Notes: generated by a model not told the origin, from the sequence alone. A stretch of 64,000 nucleotides of DNA from Pseudomonas sp. Root562 (GCF_001427125.1 NZ_LMGK01000024.1:123692-187691), one strand, 5' to 3'; positions 51,593-60,674 are shown, counted from the stretch's first letter. Numbers and translations are program-made.

Positions 51593-52612
51593 ATGACCGA
51601 TTTCCTGGATGTCGATGCCCAACTTGAAGACTGGAACGCCTTGCGCACGAGCGCTGCGTTCAGCGGCCTGCTGGTGGGCAACGGTGCCAGCCGCGCGGTG
51701 TGGGATGATTTCGGCTATGAGTCGCTGTTTGAAAACGCTCGCACAGTGGAAGAAAAACCGCTGAGCCCATCCGAGCTGAGCGTGTTCGATGCCATGCACA
51801 CCCGCAGCTTCGAGCAGGTGCTGAGCGCGCTGAAAACCACCAGCCGGGTCAACAAGGCCCTGGCCGTCAGCTCCGCCGCGCCGCGCAATCGTTACTACGC
51901 GATCAAGGAAGCGCTGATCAACACCGTGCATGCCGCGCACATTCCGTGGCGGTTGGTCCAGGCATCGACGCTGGCGACGATCAACCAGGAACTGAGCACC
52001 TGGCGCACGGTGTTCACCACCAATTACGACCTGCTCAACTACTGGGCGGTGCAACACCTGCCCGAGACGATCACCGATCTGTTCCAGGGTGCCGAACCCG
52101 CCTTCGACCTCAGCACCACCGCCACCGATAAAACCCGCTTGCTGTACCTGCACGGCGGTCTGCACCTGGTGCGTAACCAGGACGGCACAGCGCGCAAGTT
52201 GATGTCGACCGAGGGCACGTTGCTGGGCAATTTCGCCATCAACAACACGATCAAGACCCTCGACGACGTACCGCTGTTCGTCAACGAAGGGCCGAGCGCG
52301 GACAAACTCAAGACCATCCGCAGCTCCGATTACCTGTCGTTCTGCTACGAGCAGCTACTCGGCCATGGCGATGGTTTGTGCATTTTCGGGCATGCGCTGG
52401 GCGAGCAGGACAAACACATCATCCATGCCTTGCGCCTGGCCAAACCGCAGGTGCTGGCGATTTCGATCTATCCGCGCAGCAAGGCGTTCATCCAGCATCA
52501 GAAGCGGCATTACGCGAAGGTGTTCGAGGGGACGGGGATTGAGTTGCGGTTTTTTGATTCGAAGACCCATGCGCTGGGTAGCCCGAAGTTGGCCGTACCC
52601 GTTGAGGTCTGA
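51593..52612 (+). CDS. SIR2-like protein, DUF4917 family
   Basis: 339 residues from 51593. SIR2-fold signatures in order: LLVGNGASRAVW at 27-38, FTTNYDLLNYW at 141-151, LYLHGGLH at 184-191, and IFGHALGEQDKHI at 264-276. These suggest NAD or ADP-ribose binding. SIR2-like domains occur in several anti-phage NADase systems, but no partner gene is adjacent here. It stands alone between lysR and a REP pair. Function is not established. Confidence 0.75.
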   Translation: MTDFLDVDAQLEDWNALRTSAAFSGLLVGNGASRAVWDDFGYESLFENARTVEEKPLSPSELSVFDAMHTRSFEQVLSALKTTSRVNKALAVSSAAPRNRYYAIKEALINTVHAAHIPWRLVQASTLATINQELSTWRTVFTTNYDLLNYWAVQHLPETITDLFQGAEPAFDLSTTATDKTRLLYLHGGLHLVRNQDGTARKLMSTEGTLLGNFAINNTIKTLDDVPLFVNEGPSADKLKTIRSSDYLSFCYEQLLGHGDGLCIFGHALGEQDKHIIHALRLAKPQVLAISIYPRSKAFIQHQKRHYAKVFEGTGIELRFFDSKTHALGSPKLAVPVEV

Positions 52613-52627
52613 GGCAAACGCCTGACC

Positions 52628-52745
52628 TGTGGCGAGGGAGCTTGCTCCCGCTCAGCTGCGCAGCAGTCGTAATCCTGCCCCTGCATGTTCTTTAAAAAAT
52701 GCAGGGGGCCGCTTCGCAGCCCAGCGGGAGCAAGCTCCCTCGCCA
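52628..52745. repeat. Paired REP elements (BIME-like)
   Basis: TGTGGCGAGGGAGCTTGCTC unit and its inverse, sister of the element at 21497-21626, between the convergent SIR2-like and XRE genes. Confidence 0.88.
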
Positions 52746-52760
52746 CCAAAACCGACCCAC

Positions 52761-53303
52761 TCAGTCTTCAGCGCTATGCACCACTACCAGCAACTGCGCC
52801 TGCACCTCGCCCACCGAGCGAATCCGGTGCGGTTTCTGTGAGTTGAAGTGCAGTGCATCGCCTCGATTGAGCAGCACGCGTTCGCTGACGAAATCCACTT
52901 CCACCTGCCCTTCGTGGACGAACAGGAACTCCTCGCCCAAGTGTTCCTTGAAGGCCTTGTCGATGAACTCGGTCGGCGGGTAAATGATGAACGGTAGCAG
53001 GCTGCGTTCACTGACCTGATGGGCCAGCACCGCATAGCCCGGGTTGTCCTCGCTGGAACCCAACGGTTGCCGCTCGTGGCTGCGCACCAGGCTGTAGCTG
53101 TCGACACTGACCTTGTCCTCCGAGAACAACTCCTCGACCTTCACGTTTAGCGCCTTGGCCAGTTTCAACGCAGCCGCAATCGACGGCGTGTTCAACCCGC
53201 GTTCGACCTTCGACAGATAACTCTTGGTCATGCCGGATTTTTCCGCCAATTCCTCAAGGGTTACGCCAAGTTTTTTTCTCAATAATTTCAAACGGATAGA
53301 CAT
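52761..53303 (-). CDS. XRE family regulator with C-terminal cupin
   Basis: 180 residues. HTH at about 1-60 (GVTLEELAEKSGMTKSYLSKVE) and a cupin domain about 105-175 (GEEFLFVHEGQVEVDF, LNRGDALHFNSQKPHRI). Such proteins sense a small ligand and repress a neighbouring catabolic operon. Divergent from the aldolase/lyase pair, with a palindrome between. Confidence 0.9.
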   Translation of the reverse strand: MSIRLKLLRKKLGVTLEELAEKSGMTKSYLSKVERGLNTPSIAAALKLAKALNVKVEELFSEDKVSVDSYSLVRSHERQPLGSSEDNPGYAVLAHQVSERSLLPFIIYPPTEFIDKAFKEHLGEEFLFVHEGQVEVDFVSERVLLNRGDALHFNSQKPHRIRSVGEVQAQLLVVVHSAED

Positions 53304-53348
53304 GTGGAGCGATTAATCCATCAAGAAGGTGACGAATTGTCCTTGCTC

Positions 53349-53384
53349 ATGACACAAAGTGTCATATAGCATCTTTCGTGTCAT
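53349..53384. promoter_or_regulatory. Candidate operator for the XRE-cupin regulator
   Basis: Perfect dyad ATGACAC-AAA-GTGTCAT (53349-53365), plus a third GTGTCAT at 53378-53384, 19 bases from the first, in the divergent region. Well placed to control both directions. Confidence 0.7.
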
Positions 53385-53414
53385 CTGCATGACTCAGCCA
53401 AAGAGGACACCGAT

Positions 53415-54197
53415 ATGGCCAAGACATTAGCACTGCCCAAAGATCAACTGGTCAAGCAAGCGCTTAACCAGATGCAAAACACGTTGGCGGATAATACGTG
53501 GACCGACCGGCAAAAGCTGGCCCTGACCTGCCGCATTCTGTTCGAGAATGGCCACGACTCGGGTCTGGCCGGGCAAATCACCGCCCGCGGCCCACAACCT
53601 GGCACTTACTACACTCAACAACTGGGCCTGGGTTTCGACGAAATCACCGCGGGCAACCTGCTGCTGGTCAACGAAGACCTGGAAGTGCTCGAAGGCCACG
53701 GCATGCCGAATCCGGCCAATCGGTTCCACAGTTGGGTATACCGCGCACGACCGGATGTGAACTGCATCATTCACACCCATCCGACCCATATCGCCGCGTT
53801 ATCGATGCTGGAAGTGCCGCTGCAGATTTCCCACATGGACCTCTGCCCGCTCTACGACGACTGCGCGTTCCTCGAAGGTTGGCCCGGCGTGCCGGTAGGC
53901 AACGAAGAAGGTGACCTGATTGCCGGCGCACTCGGCGACAAACGGGCGATTCTGCTTTCTCACCACGGCCAGTTGTCCACCGGCACCACCATCGAGGAGG
54001 CCTGTGTGATCGCACAATTGATCGAACGCGCCGCCAAACTGCAATTGCTGGCAATGAGCGCCGGGACCATCAAGCCGATCATTCCGGAACTGGGTCGCGA
54101 AGCCCACGACTGGATCGCCCGGCCCAAGCGCCATGCCGCTGCTTTCAACTACTACGCCCGGCAGAACCTGCGCCAACACGCCGATTGCCTGAACTGA
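53415..54197 (+). CDS. Class II aldolase/adducin family protein
   Basis: 260 residues. Zinc-binding HTHPTH motif in NCIIHTHPTHIAAL and a C-terminal SHHGQLSTG with the third His. The family splits or decarboxylates sugar acids and related compounds. First gene of a pair controlled with the XRE-cupin gene; substrate unknown. Confidence 0.88.
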   Translation: MAKTLALPKDQLVKQALNQMQNTLADNTWTDRQKLALTCRILFENGHDSGLAGQITARGPQPGTYYTQQLGLGFDEITAGNLLLVNEDLEVLEGHGMPNPANRFHSWVYRARPDVNCIIHTHPTHIAALSMLEVPLQISHMDLCPLYDDCAFLEGWPGVPVGNEEGDLIAGALGDKRAILLSHHGQLSTGTTIEEACVIAQLIERAAKLQLLAMSAGTIKPIIPELGREAHDWIARPKRHAAAFNYYARQNLRQHADCLN

Positions 54198-54228
54198 CAC
54201 CCCTGCCCTTTTACAACGGAGCGACACC

Positions 54229-55116
54229 ATGTCCACCGCAAACATTCACGGCATCATCGGCTACACCATCACCCCATTCACCGCCAACGGCGAAGGCGTT
54301 GATCTTGACGCGCTCGGGCGTTCCATCGACCGCTTGATCGACGGCGGCGTGCATTCCATCGCGCCACTGGGCAGCACCGGCGAAGGTGCCTACCTGAGCG
54401 ACGCGGAGTGGGATCAGGTCGCCGAGTTCAGCATCAAGCACGTTGCCAAACGGGTGCCGACCATCGTCAGCGTGTCGGACCTGACCACTGCCAAAGCGGT
54501 ACGCCGCGCACGTTTTGCCGAGGCCCATGGCGCCGATGTGGTGATGGTGCTGCCGACCTCCTACTGGAAGCTCAGCGAGGCAGAGATCCTCGCCCACTAC
54601 CGCGCCATCGGCGACAGCATCGGCGTGCCAATCATGCTCTACAACAACCCGGCCACCAGCGGCACCGACATGTCGGTGGACTTGATTCTGCGCATCGTCA
54701 ATGGCGTCGAAAACGTGACCATGGTCAAGGAGAGCACCGGCGACATCCAGCGCATGCATCAGCTGCAACGCTTGGGCGAAGGTCGGGTGCCGTTCTACAA
54801 CGGCTGTAACCCGCTGGCGCTCGAAGCCTTCGCGGCAGGCGCGAAAGGCTGGTGCACGGCGGCACCGAACCTGATCCCACAGCTCAACCTGGACTTGTAT
54901 GAAGCGGTAATGGCCAATGATCTGGGCAAGGCGCGCGAGTTGTTCTATCGCCAGTTGCCATTGCTCGACTTCATCCTCAAGGGTGGCTTGCCGGCGACGA
55001 TCAAGGCCGGTTTGCGCGAAACCGGTCTGGAGGTGGGTGATCCGCGGTTGCCGGTGTTTGCGTTGGGTGAAGCGGGTCGTGCTCAGTTGCAAGGGTTGAT
55101 CAAAACCTTGCGTTAA
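54229..55116 (+). CDS. Dihydrodipicolinate synthase family lyase (not DapA)
   Basis: 295 residues, TIM barrel of the DHDPS/NAL superfamily. Schiff-base Lys K167 (VKESTG) and Tyr138 (YNNPATSG) are present, but the DapA carboxylate-binding Arg is missing and the loop reads GSTGEG. So a pyruvate-dependent aldolase or dehydratase acting on another keto acid is likely. 31 bases after the class II aldolase, suggesting one pathway. Confidence 0.88.
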   Translation: MSTANIHGIIGYTITPFTANGEGVDLDALGRSIDRLIDGGVHSIAPLGSTGEGAYLSDAEWDQVAEFSIKHVAKRVPTIVSVSDLTTAKAVRRARFAEAHGADVVMVLPTSYWKLSEAEILAHYRAIGDSIGVPIMLYNNPATSGTDMSVDLILRIVNGVENVTMVKESTGDIQRMHQLQRLGEGRVPFYNGCNPLALEAFAAGAKGWCTAAPNLIPQLNLDLYEAVMANDLGKARELFYRQLPLLDFILKGGLPATIKAGLRETGLEVGDPRLPVFALGEAGRAQLQGLIKTLR

Positions 55117-55126
55117 AACGCGGAAC

Positions 55127-55218
55127 ATGTGGGAGCGAGCCGGCTCGTGATGACGGTCTGTCAGTCAACATCACGGTTGAATGTGACGGTCTCATCGCGA
55201 GCAGGCTCGCTCGTACAG
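55127..55218. repeat. REP pair
   Basis: ATGTGGGAGCGAGCCGGCTC unit at the left and CATCGCGAGCAGGCTCGCTC unit at the right, between convergent genes. Confidence 0.8.
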
Positions 55219-55226
55219 GGTTGGAT

Positions 55227-55571
55227 TCAAAGCACCGGCAAGGTCTTGTCCTTGATCACCTTGGTCGGCCCGTTGGCCTTGACGCTGGCGATGCCTTTCT
55301 CCATCGCGGCGTCGGAGGCATAGGATTCGCTGCTGCCGATGATCTCGTGGTTACCGGCCTTGAGATTGAAATAGGGATGGCCATCCTTGGTGGTTTTCTT
55401 CTCGTAGCGCTCATCCTGAGGGCTGTTGGCCTGGACCGACGCGATGCCTTTGTCGGCCGCGGCGCGGGTGGTGTACAGCTCGCTGGTCAGAATGGTTTCG
55501 GCGTTCGCCGCCTTCAGCACAAACCTGAACTGACCGCTACTGTTTTTGCTCACTTCATACCATCCGGACAT
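55227..55571 (-). CDS. YegP/DUF1508 family protein
   Basis: 114 residues with two DUF1508 repeats: WYEVSKNSSGQFRFVLKAANAETILTSELY (paraphrased) and the second with HPYFNLKAGNHEIIGSSESY. Length fits YegP. Small cytoplasmic protein of unknown biochemical role. The start at 55571 gives MSGWYEVSK; the frame is open upstream without coding character. Confidence 0.88.
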   Translation of the reverse strand: MSGWYEVSKNSSGQFRFVLKAANAETILTSELYTTRAAADKGIASVQANSPQDERYEKKTTKDGHPYFNLKAGNHEIIGSSESYASDAAMEKGIASVKANGPTKVIKDKTLPVL

Positions 55572-55647
55572 GCTGATTCTCCTTGGCGATTGAGAGATTG
55601 CGCGCTTCAGAGTAAAGACCAGCCTGCTATTTCTGTCGCCTATAAAG

Positions 55648-55730
55648 GCCCCATCGCCAGCAGGCTGGCTCCTACATTGGACTGTTTGTACGCAATCCAC
55701 TGTAGGAGCCAGCCTGCTGGCGATAGGGCC
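55648..55730. repeat. REP palindrome, perfect arms
   Basis: 30-base arms, 55648-55677 and 55701-55730, that are almost exact complements (core ATCGCCAGCAGGCTGGCTCC). Confidence 0.9.
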
Positions 55731-55748
55731 AGTAAGCACGCCGCAAAC

Positions 55749-56054
55749 CTACCTGACTGAACGCTTCACCATCGACAATTCCGGAGCGATTGTCCGCCGC
55801 TGACTCAAATACCGGGTACAGCTCACCCGCAAAAACGAGGCAAAGTTCACCACTTCGCCACGGTAGTCCATCACTTCTTCATACAGTTTGGCGATCAACT
55901 GGTTGGTGGTCATGCCGTCGACTTCGGCGATTTCGCTGAGAATGTCCCAGAACTGGTTTTCCAGGCGCAGAGTGGTCACCACCCCGCAAATGCGCAGCGA
56001 ACGGGAGCGCGATTCGTAGAGAATCGGGTCAGCCTTGACGTACAGCTCGCACAT
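55749..56054 (-). CDS. Ribbon-helix-helix domain protein
   Basis: 101 residues from 56054 (MCELYVKADPILY). The RHH_4-type segment RSLRICGVVTTLRLENQFWDILSEIAEVDGMTTNQLI is described by its RLENQFW strand and ILSEIAEVDGM helix. Likely DNA-binding. Starts 13 bases after the PfpI gene stop, probably the same transcript. Regulatory target unknown. Confidence 0.8.
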   Translation of the reverse strand: MCELYVKADPILYESRSRSLRICGVVTTLRLENQFWDILSEIAEVDGMTTNQLIAKLYEEVMDYRGEVVNFASFLRVSCTRYLSQRRTIAPELSMVKRSVR

Positions 56055-56067
56055 GACGGCTTCCTCG

Positions 56068-56649
56068 TTACAGCGTGATTTTGGTGCCCAGCAAACCGAG
56101 GAAACCGGCGAGCCAGTTCGGGTGCGCTGGCCAGGCCGGCGCCGTGGCCAGATTGCCTTGAACATGGCCGTCCGTCACCGGGATATCGATAAACGTACCG
56201 CCGGCCAGACGCACTTCCGGTGCACAAGCCGGATAAGCGCTGCACTCGCGCCCTTCGAGAATCCCGGCCGCCGCCAGCAGTTGCGCGCCGTGGCACACAG
56301 CGGCGATCGGTTTGCCGGCCTTGTCGAAATCGCGCACCAGTTCCAGGACTTTTTCGTTCAGACGCAGGTACTCCGGCGCACGACCGCCCGGAATCAGCAC
56401 CGCGTCGTAATCCGCCGCGTTGACCTTGGCAAAGTCGAAGTTAAGGGCAAACAGGTGACCGGGTTTTTCGCTGTAGGTCTGATCGCCTTCGAAGTCATGG
56501 ATGGCCGTGCGCACGGTCTGGCCGGCGGTTTTGTCCGGACACACCGCGTGAACGGTGTGGCCGACCATCAGCAACGCTTGAAAGGGGACCATCACTTCGT
56601 AGTCTTCGACAAAATCGCCGACCAGCATCAGGATTTTTTTAGCGGCCAT
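56068..56649 (-). CDS. DJ-1/PfpI family protein
   Basis: 193 residues. Class I glutamine amidotransferase-like fold with the nucleophile elbow AAVCHGAQ (C119, H120) and the acidic N-terminal VEDYEV segment. Family members are deglycases, proteases or stress chaperones; no substrate can be assigned. Upstream of the RHH gene. Confidence 0.88.
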   Translation of the reverse strand: MAAKKILMLVGDFVEDYEVMVPFQALLMVGHTVHAVCPDKTAGQTVRTAIHDFEGDQTYSEKPGHLFALNFDFAKVNAADYDAVLIPGGRAPEYLRLNEKVLELVRDFDKAGKPIAAVCHGAQLLAAAGILEGRECSAYPACAPEVRLAGGTFIDIPVTDGHVQGNLATAPAWPAHPNWLAGFLGLLGTKITL

Positions 56650-56747
56650 GTGTAGGACTCCTCTTGGAAATGCATAGGAATATTCAAGGTAGTCCTTATC
56701 TGGCGGACCGGGTAACAACCGGCTACTACCCGAAGACCGCGTTTTCG

Positions 56748-56819
56748 TTCTTCGCGGGCAAGCCTCGCTCCTACAAGGAACACGCCAAATCTGTAGGAGC
56801 GAGGCTTGCCCGCGAAGAA
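56748..56819. repeat. REP palindrome, perfect arms
   Basis: 28-base arms 56748-56775 and 56792-56819 are exact complements with the GCGGGCAAGCCTCGCTCC core. Confidence 0.9.
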
Positions 56820-56919
56820 GCCCTCAAACTGTACGGATAACTCTTCACCCAGCTGTTACAGCGGCTTGGGACGCGATTATGGCTAGATAACCGCACCCTC
56901 CACGATTCTGGTTGCCATC

Positions 56920-57810
56920 ATGTCCTCGCGCGAAAACACCGGTATGGCCCTGGGCCTGCTTGGCGTTGTGATTTTCAGCCTCACCCTGCCCTTCACACGA
57001 ATTGTCGTGCAGGAACTGCACCCGCTGCTCAATGGCCTGGGCCGAGCGTTGTTCGCGGCGATCCCGGCGGCATTGCTGTTGCTGTGGCGCCGGGAAAAAT
57101 GGCCGACCTGGAAACAGATCAAAGGCCTGAGCCTGGTAATTGCCGGGGTGATTCTTGGGTTTCCGGTGCTGTCGGCCTGGGCCATGCAAACCTTGCCGGC
57201 GTCCCACGGTGCACTGGTCAATGGTCTGCAGCCGCTGTGCGTGGCGCTGTATGCCGCGTGGTTGTCCCATGAACGGCCGTCGAAAGCCTTCTGGGCCTGC
57301 GCTGCGTTGGGCAGTGCGTTGGTGCTCGGTTACGCGCTGATCAGCGGTGCCGGCAGCATTCAGGCTGGCGACTTGCTGATGCTCGGCGCGATTGCGGTGG
57401 GTGGGCTGGGTTACGCCGAAGGTGGGCGATTGGCCAAGGAAATGGGCGGTTGGCAGGTGATCTGTTGGGCACTGGTGCTGTCGACGCCGCTGCTGATCGG
57501 CCCGGTGGTGTATCTGGCGCTGCAACACCAGGGCGAGATTTCGGCCAAGACCTGGTGGGCCTTCGGTTACGTCTCGCTGTTTTCGCAGTTCATCGGTTTC
57601 TTTGCCTGGTATGCCGGGCTGGCCATGGGCGGCATTGCCCGGGTCAGTCAGATCCAGTTGCTGCAGATTTTTTTCACCATCGCCTTTTCCGCGTTGTTCT
57701 TCGGTGAACACGTGGAACCGATTACCTGGGTGTTCGCGGCCGGGGTGATCGTGACCGTGATGCTCGGGCGCAAGACTGCGGTGCAGCCGGCTCGTGTAGC
57801 TAGTGCATAA
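56920..57810 (+). CDS. EamA-type DMT superfamily transporter
   Basis: 296 residues with ten predicted helices in two EamA repeats (about 8-140 and 150-285); repeat two contains YAGLAMGGIARVSQIQLLQIFF. Probably exports a metabolite; substrate unknown. Confidence 0.9.
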   Translation: MSSRENTGMALGLLGVVIFSLTLPFTRIVVQELHPLLNGLGRALFAAIPAALLLLWRREKWPTWKQIKGLSLVIAGVILGFPVLSAWAMQTLPASHGALVNGLQPLCVALYAAWLSHERPSKAFWACAALGSALVLGYALISGAGSIQAGDLLMLGAIAVGGLGYAEGGRLAKEMGGWQVICWALVLSTPLLIGPVVYLALQHQGEISAKTWWAFGYVSLFSQFIGFFAWYAGLAMGGIARVSQIQLLQIFFTIAFSALFFGEHVEPITWVFAAGVIVTVMLGRKTAVQPARVASA

Positions 57811-57812
57811 CC

Positions 57813-57919
57813 CTGTAGGAGCCAGGCTTGCCGGCGGATCGCCAAGCACGTGTAGGAGCAAAGCTTGCTCGCGATGGCGATTTTGAGGACGCCATCGCGA
57901 GCAAGCTGTGCTCCTACAG
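57813..57919. repeat. REP cluster
   Basis: Three units: CTGTAGGAGCCAGGCTTGCC, TGTAGGAGCAAAGCTTGCTC and the inverse GAGCAAGCTGTGCTCCTACA, between convergent genes. Confidence 0.85.
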
Positions 57920-57924
57920 AGTCA

Positions 57925-59142
57925 TCATTTAATAAAGCCGTCGGCTCGCAGCAGGGTTTCCAGGCAATGCTCGGTGATCTGGTAGAAATCCTTCAGTTCC
58001 TGGATCTTCGCCAACAGCTGAGCCGGCTCTACCGGTTCGGCGCGTTTGACTGCCAGGATCATCTTGTTCTTGTTGGTGTGGTCCAACGAAATGAACTCGA
58101 ACACTTTGGTTTCGTAACCACAGGCTTCGAGGAACAGCGCACGCAAACTGTCGGTGACCATTTCCGCCTGCTGGCCCAGGTGCAATCCGTATTGCAGCAT
58201 CGGCTTGAGCAACGCCGGGCTCTGGATTTGCAGGCGAATCTGTTTGTGGCAGCACGGCGAGCACATGATGATCGACGCCCCGGAACGGATGCCGGTGTGG
58301 ATGGCATAGTCGGTGGCGATGTCGCAGGCATGCAAGGCGATCATCACGTCCAGTTCACTCGGTGCCACGCTGCGCACGTCGCCGCACTTGAACACCAGTC
58401 CCGGATGCTCAAGCTTGGCTGCCGCGGCGTTGCACAAGGTGACCATGTCCTCACGCAGTTCAACGCCGGTCACTTCGCCCTCGGCGTTCAAGGTATTGCG
58501 CAGGTAGTCGTGGATGGCGAACGTCAGGTATCCCTTGCCCGAACCGAAGTCTGCTACGCGCACCGGTTTGTCCAGCGCCAGCGGTGACGAGGTCAGCGCA
58601 TGGCTGAACACTTCGATGAACTTGTTGATCTGTTTCCACTTGCGCGACATCGCCGGGATCAGCTCGTGCTTGCTGTTGGTCACACCGAGGTCGGAGAGGA
58701 ACGGTCGGCTCAAATCCAGAAACCGGTTCTTCTCGCGGTTGTGTTCGGCGGACGGCACTTCACGCAATTGCTGGGGTTTGCTCTTGAACAGCGAACTCTT
58801 GCCCTTTTTGCTGTATTCGAGCTGGGCTTCATCGGTCAGCGACAGTAAATGCGCATTTTTGAACGATGCTGGCAGCAAACCGGCAATGCTTGCCACACCT
58901 TGGTCCAACGGCAGGTTCTTGGTGATGTCACGGGTTTTGTAGCGGTAGACGAAGGACAGGCACGGCTGCGTCTTGACCGTCACCGGTTTGACGATGATCC
59001 GCTGCAGATCGGTTTCATCGCCAACATATTTGGCCAGCACCAGTTTGATAAAGGCGTTTTGCTCCAAGCTGGTTTGCAGCAAGTGGATGAATTGGGTGTG
59101 ATGATCCGGCGCGACGCTGGCGGGAGTGGCGGTGACAGACAT
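57925..59142 (-). CDS. SAM-dependent methyltransferase (METTL25-like)
   Basis: 405 residues. N-terminal domain of about 185 residues, then a class I methyltransferase: motif I VADFGSGKGYLTFAI, VTGVELREDMV, and a distinctive CSPCCHK loop in place of the usual motif IV, as in the methyltransf_32/METTL25 group. The substrate is unknown; RNA or tRNA is possible. Confidence 0.82.
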   Translation of the reverse strand: MSVTATPASVAPDHHTQFIHLLQTSLEQNAFIKLVLAKYVGDETDLQRIIVKPVTVKTQPCLSFVYRYKTRDITKNLPLDQGVASIAGLLPASFKNAHLLSLTDEAQLEYSKKGKSSLFKSKPQQLREVPSAEHNREKNRFLDLSRPFLSDLGVTNSKHELIPAMSRKWKQINKFIEVFSHALTSSPLALDKPVRVADFGSGKGYLTFAIHDYLRNTLNAEGEVTGVELREDMVTLCNAAAAKLEHPGLVFKCGDVRSVAPSELDVMIALHACDIATDYAIHTGIRSGASIIMCSPCCHKQIRLQIQSPALLKPMLQYGLHLGQQAEMVTDSLRALFLEACGYETKVFEFISLDHTNKNKMILAVKRAEPVEPAQLLAKIQELKDFYQITEHCLETLLRADGFIK

Positions 59143-59247
59143 GGAAAAACGGCCTCAGGCGGGGCGGATCGGGGGAATGGCAGGTATTTTAGGGGGGATG
59201 AACGTTCGGGACACGCAGTTATTTGCCGAACGGTGTGATATCGCCTG

Positions 59248-59865
59248 TTACCCCAACACCACCAAGCGATTCGGCAACTCATTGCGAACATGGGTCACCG
59301 GCACGTGCACCTTGAGCAATTCACCGCACGCCTCGACGCAACTGACAAAGCCTTGCAGCGTCTGCCCCTGTCGGACTTGCTGGGTGAATGCAGCGACTAT
59401 TGCGTCCCAGTTCTTGTTGTCCAGACGCCTGGAAATGCCCTCGTCCACCAGGATTTCCACGTAGCGCTCGGCTTCAGAAACAAAAATCAGAATGCCGGTG
59501 CTGCCTTCGGTGTGGTGCAGGTTCTGCTCCAGAAACTGCCGACGGGCCAGGTTCGAAGCGCGCCAGTGACGCACCGAGCGCGGGACCAAATGGGTGGTGA
59601 CTTTCGGTAGCCGGAACAGCAGGCACAACACGATGAAAGAAGTCCATTGCACCATGAGCAGGCTATGCAGGGTCAGCCAGCCGCTCAGGTAATGCACGAT
59701 CCCCGGCACCACCAGCGCCAGCAGGCTGGCCCACAGCAGCGGGATGTACGCATAGTCGTCGGCGCGGGCCGCGAGCACTGTGACCAGTTCGGCGTCGGTG
59801 TCACGCTCGACCCGGGCGATCGCCTCGGCGACTTTGCGTTGTTCGTGTTCAGTCAGTAATGCCAT
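59248..59865 (-). CDS. TPM domain membrane protein
   Basis: 205 residues. N-terminal helix, two membrane helices at about 42-62 and 70-88, then a TPM-like domain (TGILIFVSEAERYVEILVDEGI). Third gene of lemA-TPM-TPM. The TPM domain is usually on the other side of the membrane from its helices. Confidence 0.85.
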   Translation of the reverse strand: MALLTEHEQRKVAEAIARVERDTDAELVTVLAARADDYAYIPLLWASLLALVVPGIVHYLSGWLTLHSLLMVQWTSFIVLCLLFRLPKVTTHLVPRSVRHWRASNLARRQFLEQNLHHTEGSTGILIFVSEAERYVEILVDEGISRRLDNKNWDAIVAAFTQQVRQGQTLQGFVSCVEACGELLKVHVPVTHVRNELPNRLVVLG

Positions 59866-59892
59866 GTCGTGAAGTGCCTGTTCATTTTATTG

Positions 59893-60645
59893 TTACCAGC
59901 CGCCGGACGAACCACCGCCGCCGAAGCTGCCACCGCCGCCACTGAAGCCCCCGCCGCCACCGCCGCCAAAACCGCCACCGCCGAAACCACCACCGGAGCC
60001 ACCCGAACCACCCCGGCCGGCGGGGAGAATACCGAGCATCTGGCAAACAAACACAGTCAGGATGAACAACAACACCAAAAACACGAACAGCCCGGGATGC
60101 CGCGAGACAAGATCATCATTCGGATCGCCCGTGGACTCATATACCGTCGACGGCTCATCCAGTGGATTACCGCCCAACACCACCAGCATCGCCGCGACAC
60201 CGTCGCTGATGCCCTTGCTGAAATTGCCGGTCTTGAAAGCGGGTGTGATCACCTGATGGATGATCACCGAACTCTGCGCATCGGTCAGGCGATCCTCCAG
60301 GCCATAGCCGACTTCAATACGCAGTTTTCGCTCATCCCGTGCGACGATCAGCAGCGCGCCGTTGTTCTTGTCCTTCTGGCCGATGCCCCAGTAGCGCCCC
60401 AATTGATAACCGAAGTCGGCAATGTCGGTGCCCTGCAAGTTCTCCAGGGTGACTACCACCAGTTGCTCACCGGTAGATTTTTCATGGGCCTGAAGCTGCT
60501 GCGTCAGTTGCTCACGCACCGCCGGTTCGATCATTCGGGCGTTATCCACCACCCGTCCGGTCAGCTCAGGAAACTTCAATTCGGCCTGGGCTGCCAGGGT
60601 CAACACCCACAGCATCAGCACCAGGCCTGCTTTCAAGACGCGCAT
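59893..60645 (-). CDS. TPM domain protein with Gly-rich tail (YgcG family)
   Basis: 250 residues. Signal peptide ending LAAQA, TPM domain about 25-150 (GRVVDNARMIEPAVREQL; EVGYGLEDRLTDAQS), one membrane helix near 190-210, and a C-terminal tail almost wholly Gly/Ser/Phe. Such tails are typical of YgcG. 29 bases after lemA and 27 before the second TPM gene, so an operon. Role probably in membrane or respiratory complex maintenance, but unproven. Confidence 0.88.
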   Translation of the reverse strand: MRVLKAGLVLMLWVLTLAAQAELKFPELTGRVVDNARMIEPAVREQLTQQLQAHEKSTGEQLVVVTLENLQGTDIADFGYQLGRYWGIGQKDKNNGALLIVARDERKLRIEVGYGLEDRLTDAQSSVIIHQVITPAFKTGNFSKGISDGVAAMLVVLGGNPLDEPSTVYESTGDPNDDLVSRHPGLFVFLVLLFILTVFVCQMLGILPAGRGGSGGSGGGFGGGGFGGGGGGGFSGGGGSFGGGGSSGGW

Positions 60646-60674
60646 GTGCAACCTCGTCCGTGGTGACGCACCGA

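Noticed and set aside
54229..55116. Second dapA
   Set aside because: The Schiff-base Lys and Tyr are present, but the carboxylate-binding Arg of DapA is absent and the context is catabolic.
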